From the NCBI RefSeq assembly GCF_029633825.1, contig NZ_CP090641.1:2976001-3040000 (forward strand): DNA of 64,000 nucleotides, read 5' to 3'. Shown piece by piece: positions 35,091 through 45,679 of this stretch. A program made the translations under genes and the position numbers. The notes beneath the pieces are model-generated. The model was given only the letters and a program-made list of their open reading frames with translations, had not been told where the DNA came from and did no database searches. Source of the stretch: Burkholderia contaminans (lineage in GTDB: Bacteria; Pseudomonadota; Gammaproteobacteria; Burkholderiales; Burkholderiaceae). The first letter of the stretch is position 1. The number at the start of each line of letters is the position of its first letter.

Positions 35091-36118
35091 CGACGAAAGG
35101 CGCGGCGAAAGCGCCGCATGGTTCCGGCAATGCGCGGAACGCATCGACACCGGCAGCAAAGCCCGCTGTTGCGCCCGGCCGGTTGCTGCGCGTCACGCAC
35201 GACACCGAATACCGTTACGCGGCGCGCGTCGAATCGGCGCAGCACCAGGCACGCCTGCAACCGCTCGTCACGCCGCGCCAGCAGGTGCTGTCGTTCGCGC
35301 TCGACATCGATCCCGCGCCGGAGTCGGTCGGGACCGAGATCGATGCGTTCGGCAATGCGCGTGCGTCGTTTGCGTTGAACCAGCCGCACGATGCGCTGCT
35401 CGTGCGCAGCCGCAGCACGGTACGCGTGACACCGCCGGTGTGGTCGCGCGGTGCGCGCGGGGAGCCGCCGCCCGCCATCGCGAGACCCGACCCGAAACAG
35501 GCGATGGCGTGGGAAGCCGTGCGCGATCGCTTGCGGTTTCGCGCGGGGCAGCCCTACGACGCGGCGAGCGAATTTGTGTTCACGTCGCCGCATGTCGCAT
35601 GTGATCCCGAACTCGCCGCGTACGCGGCGTCGAGCTTCACGCCGCAACGGCCGCTCGTGCAGGCTGCGTGGGAGCTGATGCGGCGCGTGCATGCCGATTT
35701 TGCATATACGCCGAACAGCACCGACATCACGACGTCGGCGCTCGACGCGCTGCGCTTGCGCAAGGGCGTATGCCAGGATTTCGCGCACGTGATGATCGGC
35801 GCGCTGCGCTCGCTCGGACTGGCCGCGCGTTACGTGAGCGGCTACCTGCTCACGCAGCCGCCGCCCGGGCAGCCGCGCTTGATCGGCGCCGACGCGTCGC
35901 ATGCATGGGTCGAGGTGTACGACCCGGCATGGCCCGAGGACAACGGCTGGCTGCAGCTCGACCCGACCAACGATCGTGCGCCGGGCGACGACTACGTGAT
36001 GCTGTCGATCGGCCGCGACTATGCGGACGTGACGCCGCTGCGCGGCGTGATTCGCGGCGGTGGTGCGGATCAGGAGTTGAAGGTCGGCGTGACGGTGGAG
36101 CCGCTTGATGCCGATTGA
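35084..36118 (+). CDS. Transglutaminase-like protein, Cys type
   Basis: A 344-residue protein with the bacterial transglutaminase N-terminal domain (LLRVTHDTEYRYAARVESAQ, after a basic Ala-rich leader) and a core with the complete triad C230 in KGVCQDFAH, H273 in SHAWVEVY and D293 in LQLDPTND. Such proteins can hydrolyse or transfer acyl groups at amide bonds. The ATG at 35084 overlaps the fusion gene's stop (ATGGTGA), indicating coupled translation. It is the last gene of the cluster. It is the conventional counterpart of the Ser-type protein at 27761. Confidence 0.92.
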   Translation: MVTTKGAAKAPHGSGNARNASTPAAKPAVAPGRLLRVTHDTEYRYAARVESAQHQARLQPLVTPRQQVLSFALDIDPAPESVGTEIDAFGNARASFALNQPHDALLVRSRSTVRVTPPVWSRGARGEPPPAIARPDPKQAMAWEAVRDRLRFRAGQPYDAASEFVFTSPHVACDPELAAYAASSFTPQRPLVQAAWELMRRVHADFAYTPNSTDITTSALDALRLRKGVCQDFAHVMIGALRSLGLAARYVSGYLLTQPPPGQPRLIGADASHAWVEVYDPAWPEDNGWLQLDPTNDRAPGDDYVMLSIGRDYADVTPLRGVIRGGGADQELKVGVTVEPLDAD

Positions 36119-36435
36119 CGCGGGTTCGCCGATCGGAGCGGTCGGTTGTTGATCGCGTGTCTGCAGGCGCGTACGTTCGTGACGGCTGCGAACCGGACGG
36201 TCCATGCGCGCGGCTCGGAAGACACTTCGTACTCGACCGTGAGACATGACCGGAAAGTCACGTGTCATTCCGTTCGATTGAATCGGACGAGTTCAATTCT
36301 GTAGGAAAAGAGAAAACTGCACTTGTGCGCTGGTGCCCGGATTTCCGATGATCCGAATCTGCGTTCACGTCGCGTCAGCCTGAACGGCTGGCGGCGGAAC
36401 GGCAGAAAAACACCAAATCGCGCGCAGGAGCCAGG
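36119..36435. other. Intergenic region before the Tle3 effector gene
   Basis: 317 bases of lower GC than the cluster before it. A small hairpin CAGCC-TGAAC-GGCTG lies near 36377-36391 and an imperfect dyad around TCCGTTCGATTGAATCGGA near 36271-36289. No gene or clear terminator seen; the composition change marks the border of the possibly acquired effector pair. Confidence 0.5.
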
Positions 36436-38745
36436 GTGACGCAGCTTTATCCCGATCATCGATCGGCGACGGATGAACCCGTCGCACGGTCGATCGATGC
36501 CACCGAGTCGGACAGCATCGGAACGCCACGCAAGCCTCCACCGATCGTCGTCGGCCGAGGCGATGGGGTGTCGATGTGGACGAAAGACACTCGGCTGATC
36601 TGCATCAAGCAAATGCCGTTGCCCGGTATCGTCATCTTCGTCCATGGTGTGAATTCCGAAGGCGAATGGTTCGAAGCCGCCGAGCAGGGGCTGTGCGATG
36701 GCCTGAATCGCCGGCTCGGCCGCCTGGACGATCAATTGATGTATCACGGCATCGACGCCGGGCAATTGGTGCCGGCGAAGTACACGGAAAGCGTGACGCC
36801 GGACGGGTTTTTGAATCCGAAGCTGCTTGCGGACAACTACGTCAAGCCCGATCCGTCGTTTTCACCGGTCATTCATTTCCGGTGGGGCTATCGGGCGACA
36901 GCCGAGGAACTCAAGGAATACGGCGACAAGATTTTCCTGAACGAGAAGGACTATTGGGGCGGCGGCCCGTTCACGAACGGTTGCGCGAGCCTGCCCGATC
37001 TCTGGCACGGCGGCCTCGACGACCGCGCGGCCGGGTGGATAACCGTGCAGGGCATCAATCCGACCAACCGGCCGCTGTATCGCGCGCCGCCCCGCGCATA
37101 TGGCGTGCTCGCAGCCTTGCGTCTCGCCAAGCTGATCGAATCGATTCGCCGCATGCAGGCCGACGTGCCGATCACCGTCGTGTGCCATAGCCAGGGCAAC
37201 ATCGTGGGCCTTGCCGCGGCTTTCTTCGGCGATGCGCTGCCCGACGTCGAAGATCCGTGGGGACGTAGCGGGCATTGCGTGGCCGACGCCTACGTGCTGG
37301 CGAACGCGCCGTACAGTCTTGCGCGTGCGGACGGTCCGAATCCCTCCGATACGTTCATGGATACCTGGTCGCAACGCGCGACCAAGGACAGCGAGGGCCG
37401 ACGCGGACGGCAGACCTACGCCGCGCGCACGAAGACGTTCGGCAAGTTTCTGTCGATCATCGGCACGCGGAAGGCCTATGAACTTTCCGCAGACAAGATC
37501 GATGAAGACATGGCGAACGAACGGGTATCGCCGTCCAGCAAGAAGTCTTATGCAGCACAAGACGATCGGGTATGCCACGGCCTGAATGGATCGACGTATG
37601 GTCGCGTCACCGCGTATTGCTGTCCGCACGATCAGGTGATTTCGGCGATCACGGTTCAGGGCATCGGCTGGCGCGGCATCGACAAGCACGAACTGAACGA
37701 TATCGGTGTCCCCGGCGTGCTGACGCAGCGCGTCTTTGCCTCCGGCTTCCACGTCGGCGTGCAGAAACAGTATCGGTATCGGGAGGATGACTGGCGGCAT
37801 GTACAGAAGGGAAAGGCGTCGGGCTTCTGGTATCCGCCTTCGCCGCCTGCAAAATTCAATCTCATCGGTGCGCTCAAGGGAAACGAGTCCGTGTTCGGGG
37901 TGGCGGCCACGCTTGCATCCGCGCCGATCATGTTTTTCGTGACCCAGATCAGCTCGGCATTGAATATGTTCCGCGTGAACGCCAATCCGCCGAAGGATTG
38001 GGCCGTGGTGGCGGACGCGCCGGCACTCGACGAACCGTTTACGCCGAAGGCGTTGCGGTTCGGCAAGCCCATCGAAACGAAGGACGGCAATGCGACAAGC
38101 GACTTCAACGAAGGCAACGATCCGCCGGCCGCATGGCGCGACGCAAGCAAGAGCGAGGCAGACAAGCGCGCGGACGATCCCTACGATCAGTACAACGCGA
38201 AGAACGACGATAGCGTCGCGCAAGGTACGGCGGAAAGCGAAGCCGGACAGCGTTATGAGGACCGCGCGTTGATGCGGATGGAGGCGCGGCGAACGCTGAA
38301 TACGGAATGGCTCGATGGTGATGGCCACGTGATCGGTGAGGACGGCAAGAGCGAAATGCCGGAGGGCTACAAGGAATGGCGCGACAAGCAAATTGTCGAC
38401 TGGCTTGATCGTGGTTCGACCAACAGCCCGACGAACCATTCCACGACGATGACCAATCCGAAGCATGCGAAAAAGGCGCTTGCGTACGATGTGGCGATCG
38501 GGGTTTGCTATCTGACGCCGGATCAACTCTACGACTTGCGGATCGAGGCGGATTGGCGGATGGGGGACGGCATTCCCAATGGCAATCCGAACAAGAAGTA
38601 CTACGACTATTTTGCGTCAGGAACGCTCGATAGAACGCCCCTCGATGAATGGGTACATGCCGAGAAAAGCGAAGCCAAGATTCCCTCCGCGATCGTGGAC
38701 GAACGCGAAGGACAAGTCTATCTCAAGGTCGGGGGCGCGATTTGA
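36436..38745 (+). CDS. Type VI secretion lipase effector, Tle3 family
   Basis: A 769-residue alpha/beta hydrolase starting at the GTG at 36436 (AGGAG 6 bases upstream). The first strand and oxyanion loop are IVIFVHGVNSEGEWF (HG at 70-71), and the nucleophile elbow is VCHSQGN with S252. The long C-terminal part with a hydrophobic segment (about 500-520, ATLASAPIMFFVTQI) and KYYDYFASGTLDRTPL is as in Tle3-type phospholipases (DUF3274 group), antibacterial effectors that reach the periplasm of prey on VgrG. No signal peptide is present. Base composition is less GC-rich than neighbours, suggesting transfer. It overlaps the next gene; no VgrG or PAAR gene lies nearby. Confidence 0.78.
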   Translation: MTQLYPDHRSATDEPVARSIDATESDSIGTPRKPPPIVVGRGDGVSMWTKDTRLICIKQMPLPGIVIFVHGVNSEGEWFEAAEQGLCDGLNRRLGRLDDQLMYHGIDAGQLVPAKYTESVTPDGFLNPKLLADNYVKPDPSFSPVIHFRWGYRATAEELKEYGDKIFLNEKDYWGGGPFTNGCASLPDLWHGGLDDRAAGWITVQGINPTNRPLYRAPPRAYGVLAALRLAKLIESIRRMQADVPITVVCHSQGNIVGLAAAFFGDALPDVEDPWGRSGHCVADAYVLANAPYSLARADGPNPSDTFMDTWSQRATKDSEGRRGRQTYAARTKTFGKFLSIIGTRKAYELSADKIDEDMANERVSPSSKKSYAAQDDRVCHGLNGSTYGRVTAYCCPHDQVISAITVQGIGWRGIDKHELNDIGVPGVLTQRVFASGFHVGVQKQYRYREDDWRHVQKGKASGFWYPPSPPAKFNLIGALKGNESVFGVAATLASAPIMFFVTQISSALNMFRVNANPPKDWAVVADAPALDEPFTPKALRFGKPIETKDGNATSDFNEGNDPPAAWRDASKSEADKRADDPYDQYNAKNDDSVAQGTAESEAGQRYEDRALMRMEARRTLNTEWLDGDGHVIGEDGKSEMPEGYKEWRDKQIVDWLDRGSTNSPTNHSTTMTNPKHAKKALAYDVAIGVCYLTPDQLYDLRIEADWRMGDGIPNGNPNKKYYDYFASGTLDRTPLDEWVHAEKSEAKIPSAIVDEREGQVYLKVGGAI

Positions 38746-40211
38746 AGATTCTGATTTCTACATGGCCTCGACGTGTCGCCGTTGCGGTCGCAGCGTGGAT
38801 GATCGCAGCCGTACTGATGGCGCACGTTGAGCAACCCGACTCGACCCAATTCGAAATAGGAGATTGGATGAAGCGATTTGTAGTAGTGCCGAGTCTGATG
38901 GCACTCGTGGCGTTTCTGTTCACGACGGCCATGGTCCGTTCGGTGCATTCCGCACCCGCCCCTGAGCCGATAGCGAACGCAGTTCGCGCAGTCGAAGAGC
39001 CGGCGAAGCCATTCGTTGCGCAGGTCGTCGGCCTGATTTGGTTGAACCCGTTGCAACGCATGGACTACCCGACAGAATGGCAATTGCTGTGGACCCAAGG
39101 GTTTGCCGCGCCGAACAAAAGCGATGACATGGTTCGAACCGATCCTAGATCCTTTGCGACGCTTCAATCAATTGGCGCACTGGTGTACGGCAATCGCGGT
39201 GAGGAGACATTCAAGGGCTTCTATGCCAAGTACATTGATAAATTCATCCTGCTCATACGCACCCGTTATATCAGCAACGCAAAATATTTCTACACGGTGA
39301 AGCCCGAGAAGCAAATCGATTGGCGTGAACTCGCTGGTATCCGGGTCGAAATTGCCATTCCACTTCGCCTCGACGCGGCCTATGCCCGATCGCGCATGAT
39401 CGATCGGATGATGAACTTCTTCGAGATCGGCCCGCCGTCACCCAAGACTTTGTGGAGCCGCGACACGCCTCCCGACGTACAAATCACGCAAGGCGGCCCC
39501 AACGCCGGCTTCACATCGCTGAACAACGCATTGGACTACTTGCAGGCGAACCCCGACAAGAGCGTCTGGGTGATGAACTGGGACGCACCCAACTTCCCGC
39601 CCACGGATGCACAGATCAACGAGAATCTGGTCGCGCTGTTCCTCGCCGGCCCAGCTTTCAAAACCGAGCGCGAACCGCTCGCCTGGATCGGCAAGGCCGC
39701 AAGCGGCAATACGCATGATTTTCCGCAGAAGGTCGGCACGACCCGCGCCGTGCAGGCGTGGAAGGCGACCATCGACCAGGCGTCACGCAATGCAGGCGTC
39801 GCGGTCCCGGATCTCCATTACATCGTTCACGACGCAGGCAAGGGCAGCGATGCATCGTCGGCACGTCTTGCCTCGCTCTCCCGGACCTTGACCGAAACCC
39901 TCCCCGAATACGACCACTCGAAGCAGGCATTCAACACGACCGCGCTACTCGGCGACATGGGAACCGGCAGCGCATTGACCGACGTCGCGCTCGCCATCGG
40001 CCGGATCAATCACTTTGGCGGCAATGCACTCGTCGCCGGCACGACCGATCCGGACCACCCGGTCGCGGTCGTCGTCCTGCCGCCGTCGAAGCTCACGGCG
40101 ATCGATCCCGACAAGGACTGGTTCCGCGCACGCGGCGGCAACAATGCCTACCTGCCGTGGTGGGGACGCCGACACGATACGAATTACGGCATGCAGGGCT
40201 ATTCGTGGTGA
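38742..40211 (+). CDS. DUF2875 (Tla3-like) partner of the Tle3 effector
   Basis: I place the start at the TTG at 38742, which overlaps the effector stop by 4 bases and has a GGGGG stretch 6-10 bases before it. The 489-residue protein has two N-terminal hydrophobic segments (about residues 8-25 and 43-62) and a large soluble part (VGLIWLNPLQRMDYPTEWQLLW, later LPPSKLTAIDPDKDWFRARGG). In E. coli a DUF2875 protein (Tla3) loads Tle3 onto VgrG; that role is transferred here by linkage. It could alternatively contribute to immunity, since no separate immunity gene is visible. Confidence 0.65.
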   Translation: MKILISTWPRRVAVAVAAWMIAAVLMAHVEQPDSTQFEIGDWMKRFVVVPSLMALVAFLFTTAMVRSVHSAPAPEPIANAVRAVEEPAKPFVAQVVGLIWLNPLQRMDYPTEWQLLWTQGFAAPNKSDDMVRTDPRSFATLQSIGALVYGNRGEETFKGFYAKYIDKFILLIRTRYISNAKYFYTVKPEKQIDWRELAGIRVEIAIPLRLDAAYARSRMIDRMMNFFEIGPPSPKTLWSRDTPPDVQITQGGPNAGFTSLNNALDYLQANPDKSVWVMNWDAPNFPPTDAQINENLVALFLAGPAFKTEREPLAWIGKAASGNTHDFPQKVGTTRAVQAWKATIDQASRNAGVAVPDLHYIVHDAGKGSDASSARLASLSRTLTETLPEYDHSKQAFNTTALLGDMGTGSALTDVALAIGRINHFGGNALVAGTTDPDHPVAVVVLPPSKLTAIDPDKDWFRARGGNNAYLPWWGRRHDTNYGMQGYSW

Positions 40212-40438
40212 GCTCCGCTTGTGCGACGACCGGCCGGTTTGACACCCCCGATGCGCGTCCCACCAGGGCGCGAGACCCTGCCAACGCTTTAAGTCTTCGT
40301 TAATTCTGCACGCCTAGCATGGTGATGCCGGCGAACGGCTCGGACCCCGGTCCGGCGAGCCGGCGGCACGCGCGGGTGCGTCGACGTCACGGCGCCGCAC
40401 CGTCGCGCGTCGCCATTTTCATGCACCGGCGGCAGATC

Positions 40439-40711
40439 ATGATCAAAAACTTCGACTACATGCTCGGCAACGAGACGATCGAGCTTTGTGCGAGCTTCGG
40501 CGCGGGCCCGGCATTCCGCCGCGTGCTCGTGAGCCGCGCGGATTCGATGGAGACGCTCGTGGTGCTCGACGCGCGCGGGCTGTCGGGTCTGCTGAAGGTC
40601 GCGACCGAAGAACCGGAAGGGCTGCTCGACGACGCGATCCGCAAGGTCGGTGATGAACAGCTCGTCGAGCGGGCGATCAACGGCCGGACGATCGTCGAAG
40701 CCGCGCTTTGA
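40439..40711 (+). CDS. Small hypothetical protein
   Basis: A 90-residue protein from the ATG at 40439 (MIKNFDYMLGNETIELCASF); an ATG at 40421 is possible, and the open frame before it is not protein-like. It reads as a small alpha/beta protein (RRVLVSRADSMETLVVLDA, LLDDAIRKVGDEQLVERAI), without signal peptide or membrane segment. No family recognised. It is convergent with the prolyl aminopeptidase gene. Confidence 0.6.
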   Translation: MIKNFDYMLGNETIELCASFGAGPAFRRVLVSRADSMETLVVLDARGLSGLLKVATEEPEGLLDDAIRKVGDEQLVERAINGRTIVEAAL

Positions 40712-40772
40712 TCGGGCGGCGCGTGAGCGTGCCGGCAGGCACGGCAACACGCGCCGCGTCGCGTGACGTCGC

Positions 40773-42033
<1,261 letters not shown>

Positions 42034-43185
42034 ATGAACCATCGCGTCACGCAGTTGACCGGGTTGCGCGCCGTCGCGGTCGCGATGGTGGTGGTCGGGC
42101 ACGCCGAGCACGTGCTGCCCGGCGGCTACACGGGCTGGTATGCGCCGTTGCGGCTGATCGCCGACGGCCGGCTCGGCGTGCTGATCTTCTTCGTCCTCAG
42201 CGGCTTCCTGATCACCAACGTATTGCGCGCCGAGTTCGCGCGCACGGGTGGCATCGCGCTGACGTCGTTCTACGTGCGCCGCGCGCTGCGGATCTGGCCG
42301 GCCTGCTACGTGTATCTCGCGGCGGTCGCGATCATGGCCTTCGCCGGCTGGTTCGACGTCGACCGCCGGCAGTGGCTCTATGCGGCGCTGCACCTGTGGA
42401 ATTATTCGGCATGGTTCGGGCTGACCGGGGACAACGTGATGCATCCGGACGGCGCGTGGTATCTCGGCCATTTCTGGTCGCTCGCGCTCGAGGAACAGTT
42501 CTACTGGTTCTGGCCGCTGCTGTTCGTGTATGGGATGCGACGCGGCGGCACACGCTGGCTGGCCGCGTTGATCCTGGTCGTGCCGCTGGTGCGCGCCGTG
42601 ACGTATTTCGTTGCGCCTGCGCTGCGCGGGCAACTCGGGATGATGCTTCACACGGGCGTCGATTCGATCCTGATCGGCTGCTATGCGTCGCTCAACCGCG
42701 AACGGCTCGAAGCGTGGGTTCGGACCTGGCGTGGCGAGGCGCGCATCGTGACCGCGATCATCGTCATCGTGCTGATCGGCATGCCGCTTGCCGAACATCG
42801 GCTCGGCGGGTTCTGGAATGCGACGTATGGCGTGACGCTTGAAGCCGCGTTGATCGCGATCGTGATCGTCGTGCTGAATTTCCGTAGCGAGTTCTGGTGT
42901 GCGCGGTGGTTGCGTGCGCGGCCGGTCGTGTTCGTCGGCACGATCTCGTTCAGCCTGTATCTTTGGCAGCAGCCGTTTGCGAATCCGGATCTGGTCGTGC
43001 CGCATGCGTTTCCGCTCGGGATCGTTTGGGCGCTGCTGGCTGCGACGGCCAGCTACTTTCTCGTCGAGAAACCGTTCCTGCGGTTGAAGGATCGTTATTC
43101 GGCGCGCGAGGCGCGACGTGTGCGTGATGATGCGCTGCGGATGCCGGCTTCGGGTGAGGCGATCGGAGCGAAGGTGGCGGAGTAG
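42034..43185 (+). CDS. Membrane acyltransferase (OafA/acyltransferase-3 family)
   Basis: A 383-residue integral membrane protein with about ten transmembrane helices. The N-terminal LTGLRAVAVAMVVVGHAEHVL gives the family R-x10-H pair, followed by FFVLSGFLITN and FYVRRALRIWPAC, and the C-terminal ISFSLYLWQQPF and YFLVEKPFLRL. Such enzymes transfer acetyl or other acyl groups to extracytoplasmic sugars (O-antigen, exopolysaccharide, peptidoglycan). The start MNHRVTQLTG at 42034 is the first that suits the fold. No glycan genes are adjacent, so the acceptor is unknown. Confidence 0.9.
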   Translation: MNHRVTQLTGLRAVAVAMVVVGHAEHVLPGGYTGWYAPLRLIADGRLGVLIFFVLSGFLITNVLRAEFARTGGIALTSFYVRRALRIWPACYVYLAAVAIMAFAGWFDVDRRQWLYAALHLWNYSAWFGLTGDNVMHPDGAWYLGHFWSLALEEQFYWFWPLLFVYGMRRGGTRWLAALILVVPLVRAVTYFVAPALRGQLGMMLHTGVDSILIGCYASLNRERLEAWVRTWRGEARIVTAIIVIVLIGMPLAEHRLGGFWNATYGVTLEAALIAIVIVVLNFRSEFWCARWLRARPVVFVGTISFSLYLWQQPFANPDLVVPHAFPLGIVWALLAATASYFLVEKPFLRLKDRYSAREARRVRDDALRMPASGEAIGAKVAE

Positions 43186-43214
43186 GCGCGTGGGGTGGAG
43201 CCCCCGCCTGCGCC

Positions 43215-44039
43215 TTACTTGAAGCGTTTCATTGCGGCAGGCGAATACCCGAAGTTTCGGAACATATCGATTCCGTACGTCTTGCCGTCGTAGTGGACGA
43301 CCGTGCGCGCGGTGCGCTTGCCCGTCTCCGAGTAATCACCGTCCTTGCGCTGCGTCTTCGTAATATGGGCGGTGATCGACAGATCAGCAAAGCCGTGGCT
43401 CGATGTTTTCTCCACGGCGATCGTCATGCTTGCCTCTTCGCTGCGCGCGTCGCCGACACCGGGGCCGCAGGCGTCGCCCTCGACGCTGACCCACCCGTAC
43501 AGGTTGGTGCCGAACACCGGGCGGATGCGGTTGCCTTCGCGCACCCACAGCGTTAGTTCCTCGCTGGCGTTGGCATCAGGGCAACTCGGCCCGCGCGCGC
43601 TGCTCGTGAACACGACGCCGAACGCGCGCACGTCGGGCGACAGTCGGTATGGCGCCGTATCGATGCGATAGCTGTTCTCGCCGATCTCCGTTGCCGCATC
43701 CTCGTCGACGACCGACCTTTCGGCCGCTACGACCTTGCCCCCTTCGACGAGCGCGACGACTTGCAGCTTGCTGCTTTCGTCGGGGTTCTTGCTTTTGGGC
43801 AGCGAATCGAACGCGACGGCTGCGATCGTCGTTTTCGGCGCGTTCGGCATGACCTTGCAGGCCGACGCGACGACGAGCCGGTCCGCGTCGCGCGTGGCGA
43901 TGCGTGCGCTCGCGATGCCGGCCCAGCGGGCAACGGCCGTGACGGTTTCGTCGCCGCAAGGCTGCTTGTCGGTGGCCTGAACGGCGGGAGCGGCGATGAG
44001 TGCGAGCAGCGGGGCGAAGTGGCGAATTCTTGTGGTCAC
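43215..44039 (-). CDS. Exported hypothetical protein
   Basis: A 274-residue protein from the GTG at 44039 (MTTRIRHFAPLLALIAAPAV), which yields a signal peptide cleaved at about VQA-TD. The open frame further upstream has no coding look. Mature part: a Cys pair (CGDET, SACKV), DESSKLQVVALVEGGKVVA and later VSVEGDACGPGVGD and KTSSHGFADLSITAHI, resembling small periplasmic proteins with beta structure. No family recognised. It ends 29 bases from the convergent acyltransferase gene. Confidence 0.65.
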   Translation of the reverse strand: MTTRIRHFAPLLALIAAPAVQATDKQPCGDETVTAVARWAGIASARIATRDADRLVVASACKVMPNAPKTTIAAVAFDSLPKSKNPDESSKLQVVALVEGGKVVAAERSVVDEDAATEIGENSYRIDTAPYRLSPDVRAFGVVFTSSARGPSCPDANASEELTLWVREGNRIRPVFGTNLYGWVSVEGDACGPGVGDARSEEASMTIAVEKTSSHGFADLSITAHITKTQRKDGDYSETGKRTARTVVHYDGKTYGIDMFRNFGYSPAAMKRFK

Positions 44040-44252
44040 GATGGGAACGGGTTCTTCACGGGTTGTCGTGGATGTCGCTTGCCGATTCGAAGCGTACCGC
44101 AACACGCGGAAAGATGGTTCGAGCCCTTGACCGCAGGTGTGCCGCCACATGCATCGGGCCCGTGTCACGGGGCGACGCAGCGCCGATTTCATTCGGCGAA
44201 CTTGGACGGATGCGCGCGGCACCTGCAGCCCGCCGCGCCCTTGGCTGCCCGC

Positions 44253-45521
44253 TCAAAGTCGACGGAATACCAGACTGGCGTTGACGCCGCCAAAACCGAA
44301 GCCGTTGGAGATCGCGTATTCCGTCGATATTCTGCGGGCCGATCCGGCGACGATGTCGATGCCTTCCGCCGCCGGGTCTGGCCGTGTCAGGTTCAGCGTA
44401 GGCGGCGCGAGCTGGTCGCGCAGCGCAAGGACGGTGAAAATCGCTTCCACGCCGCCGGCGGCCCCGAGCAAGTGTCCTGTCGATGCCTTGGTGGCCGATA
44501 CGGCAGGGCCGCGACCTGTTCCAAATACAGCCTTGATGGCCGCCAGCTCGCTGATGTCGCCGACGGGCGTAGACGTCGCATGAGCGTTCAGATGGCCGAT
44601 CAGCTCGGGTTCGAGATTCGCCTGTCGAATGGCAAGTTCCATTGCGCGTCGTCCCCCGGCGCCGTCGTCGGGCGGCGACGTCATATGGTATGCATCGGCG
44701 CTCGTGCCATAGCCGAGTACTTCGGCGACGGGTGTCGCGCCTCGCCGCAGTGCGTGTTCCAGCTCTTCGATGACGAGCATGCCGGCGCCTTCTCCCATGA
44801 CGAAGCCGTCTCGCCCGGCATCGAACGGGCGGGATGCCTGCACCGGATCGTCATTGAAGCCCGTGGACATGGTTCTTGCCGCGGCGAACGATCCCAGGCT
44901 GACCCGATCGATGCAGGCCTCTGCGCCTCCACACACGGCGATGTCGGCTTCGCCGGCCCGAATCAGGCGTGCTGCATCGCCGATCGCCTGCGCGCTGGCG
45001 GCGCAGGCCGTCACCGGTGTGCCCAGGGGGCCACGCAGGCCGTGACGGATGGAGATGTGGCCCGCGGCCATGTTGGCCAGGAAGCTGGGGACGGTGAAGG
45101 GAGAAAGCCGTCTTGGGCCGCGATCATCAGTGATCCTGACGGCCTCTACGATTGCACCGAACCCACCCACGCCGGACGCTACGATGGTTGCGGTTCTTTC
45201 GCGAGCGCTTTCGGTTTCAGGTCGCCACCCCGACTGGTTCAGGGCCTCTTGCGCGGCGCCCAGCGCAAACAGGCTGAACCGGTCCATCTTCTTCTGGTCC
45301 TTGGGTTCTACCGCGCCAGCAGGATCGAATCCCCATGGACAGTCAGGCGTCAGCACGGGCACGACGCCACCGACCTTCGACGCAATTCCGTCCGTGACCT
45401 CGTCGGGCAAGGTGACCAGGCCCGAATGACCATACAGGAGACGGCGCCATACGGATTCGACTCCGCATCCCAATGGCGAAACCAACCCCATGCCAGTCAC
45501 GACTATGCGTCTCGTATTCAA
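44253..45521 (-). CDS. FabF-like beta-ketoacyl-ACP synthase (orphan)
   Basis: A 422-residue KAS II-type condensing enzyme. I use the TTG at 45521 (MNTRRIVVTGMGLVSPLG) because AAAGGGAG lies 7 bases before it. The catalytic triad is complete: C173 in VTACAASAQ, H314 in LNAHATSTPVGD and H350 in STGHLLGAAGG; GFGFGGVNASLVF ends the protein as usual. No acyl carrier protein or other fatty-acid genes are adjacent, so it is not the housekeeping fabF. It is divergent from an AraC regulator, which probably controls it. It may elongate a special acyl chain or tune membrane lipids. Confidence 0.9.
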   Translation of the reverse strand: MNTRRIVVTGMGLVSPLGCGVESVWRRLLYGHSGLVTLPDEVTDGIASKVGGVVPVLTPDCPWGFDPAGAVEPKDQKKMDRFSLFALGAAQEALNQSGWRPETESARERTATIVASGVGGFGAIVEAVRITDDRGPRRLSPFTVPSFLANMAAGHISIRHGLRGPLGTPVTACAASAQAIGDAARLIRAGEADIAVCGGAEACIDRVSLGSFAAARTMSTGFNDDPVQASRPFDAGRDGFVMGEGAGMLVIEELEHALRRGATPVAEVLGYGTSADAYHMTSPPDDGAGGRRAMELAIRQANLEPELIGHLNAHATSTPVGDISELAAIKAVFGTGRGPAVSATKASTGHLLGAAGGVEAIFTVLALRDQLAPPTLNLTRPDPAAEGIDIVAGSARRISTEYAISNGFGFGGVNASLVFRRL

Positions 45522-45679
45522 ACCGTGCTCCCTTTTTGACTGATGAAGACAGGCCGCCGGCGATTGGCGCAACGCGCCATCCGACAACGATCACGAAGTT
45601 CAGAAATCACGAAAATGTCGCGTCAGTATAGGGATGGAGTGGGTGAGGAGTGCGCACATCGCGCCAATGAATATGCAAA

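Noticed and set aside
40319..40438. Longer start for the small hypothetical at 40439
   Set aside because: The extension is Arg-rich and unlike the rest; no ribosome-binding site before 40319.
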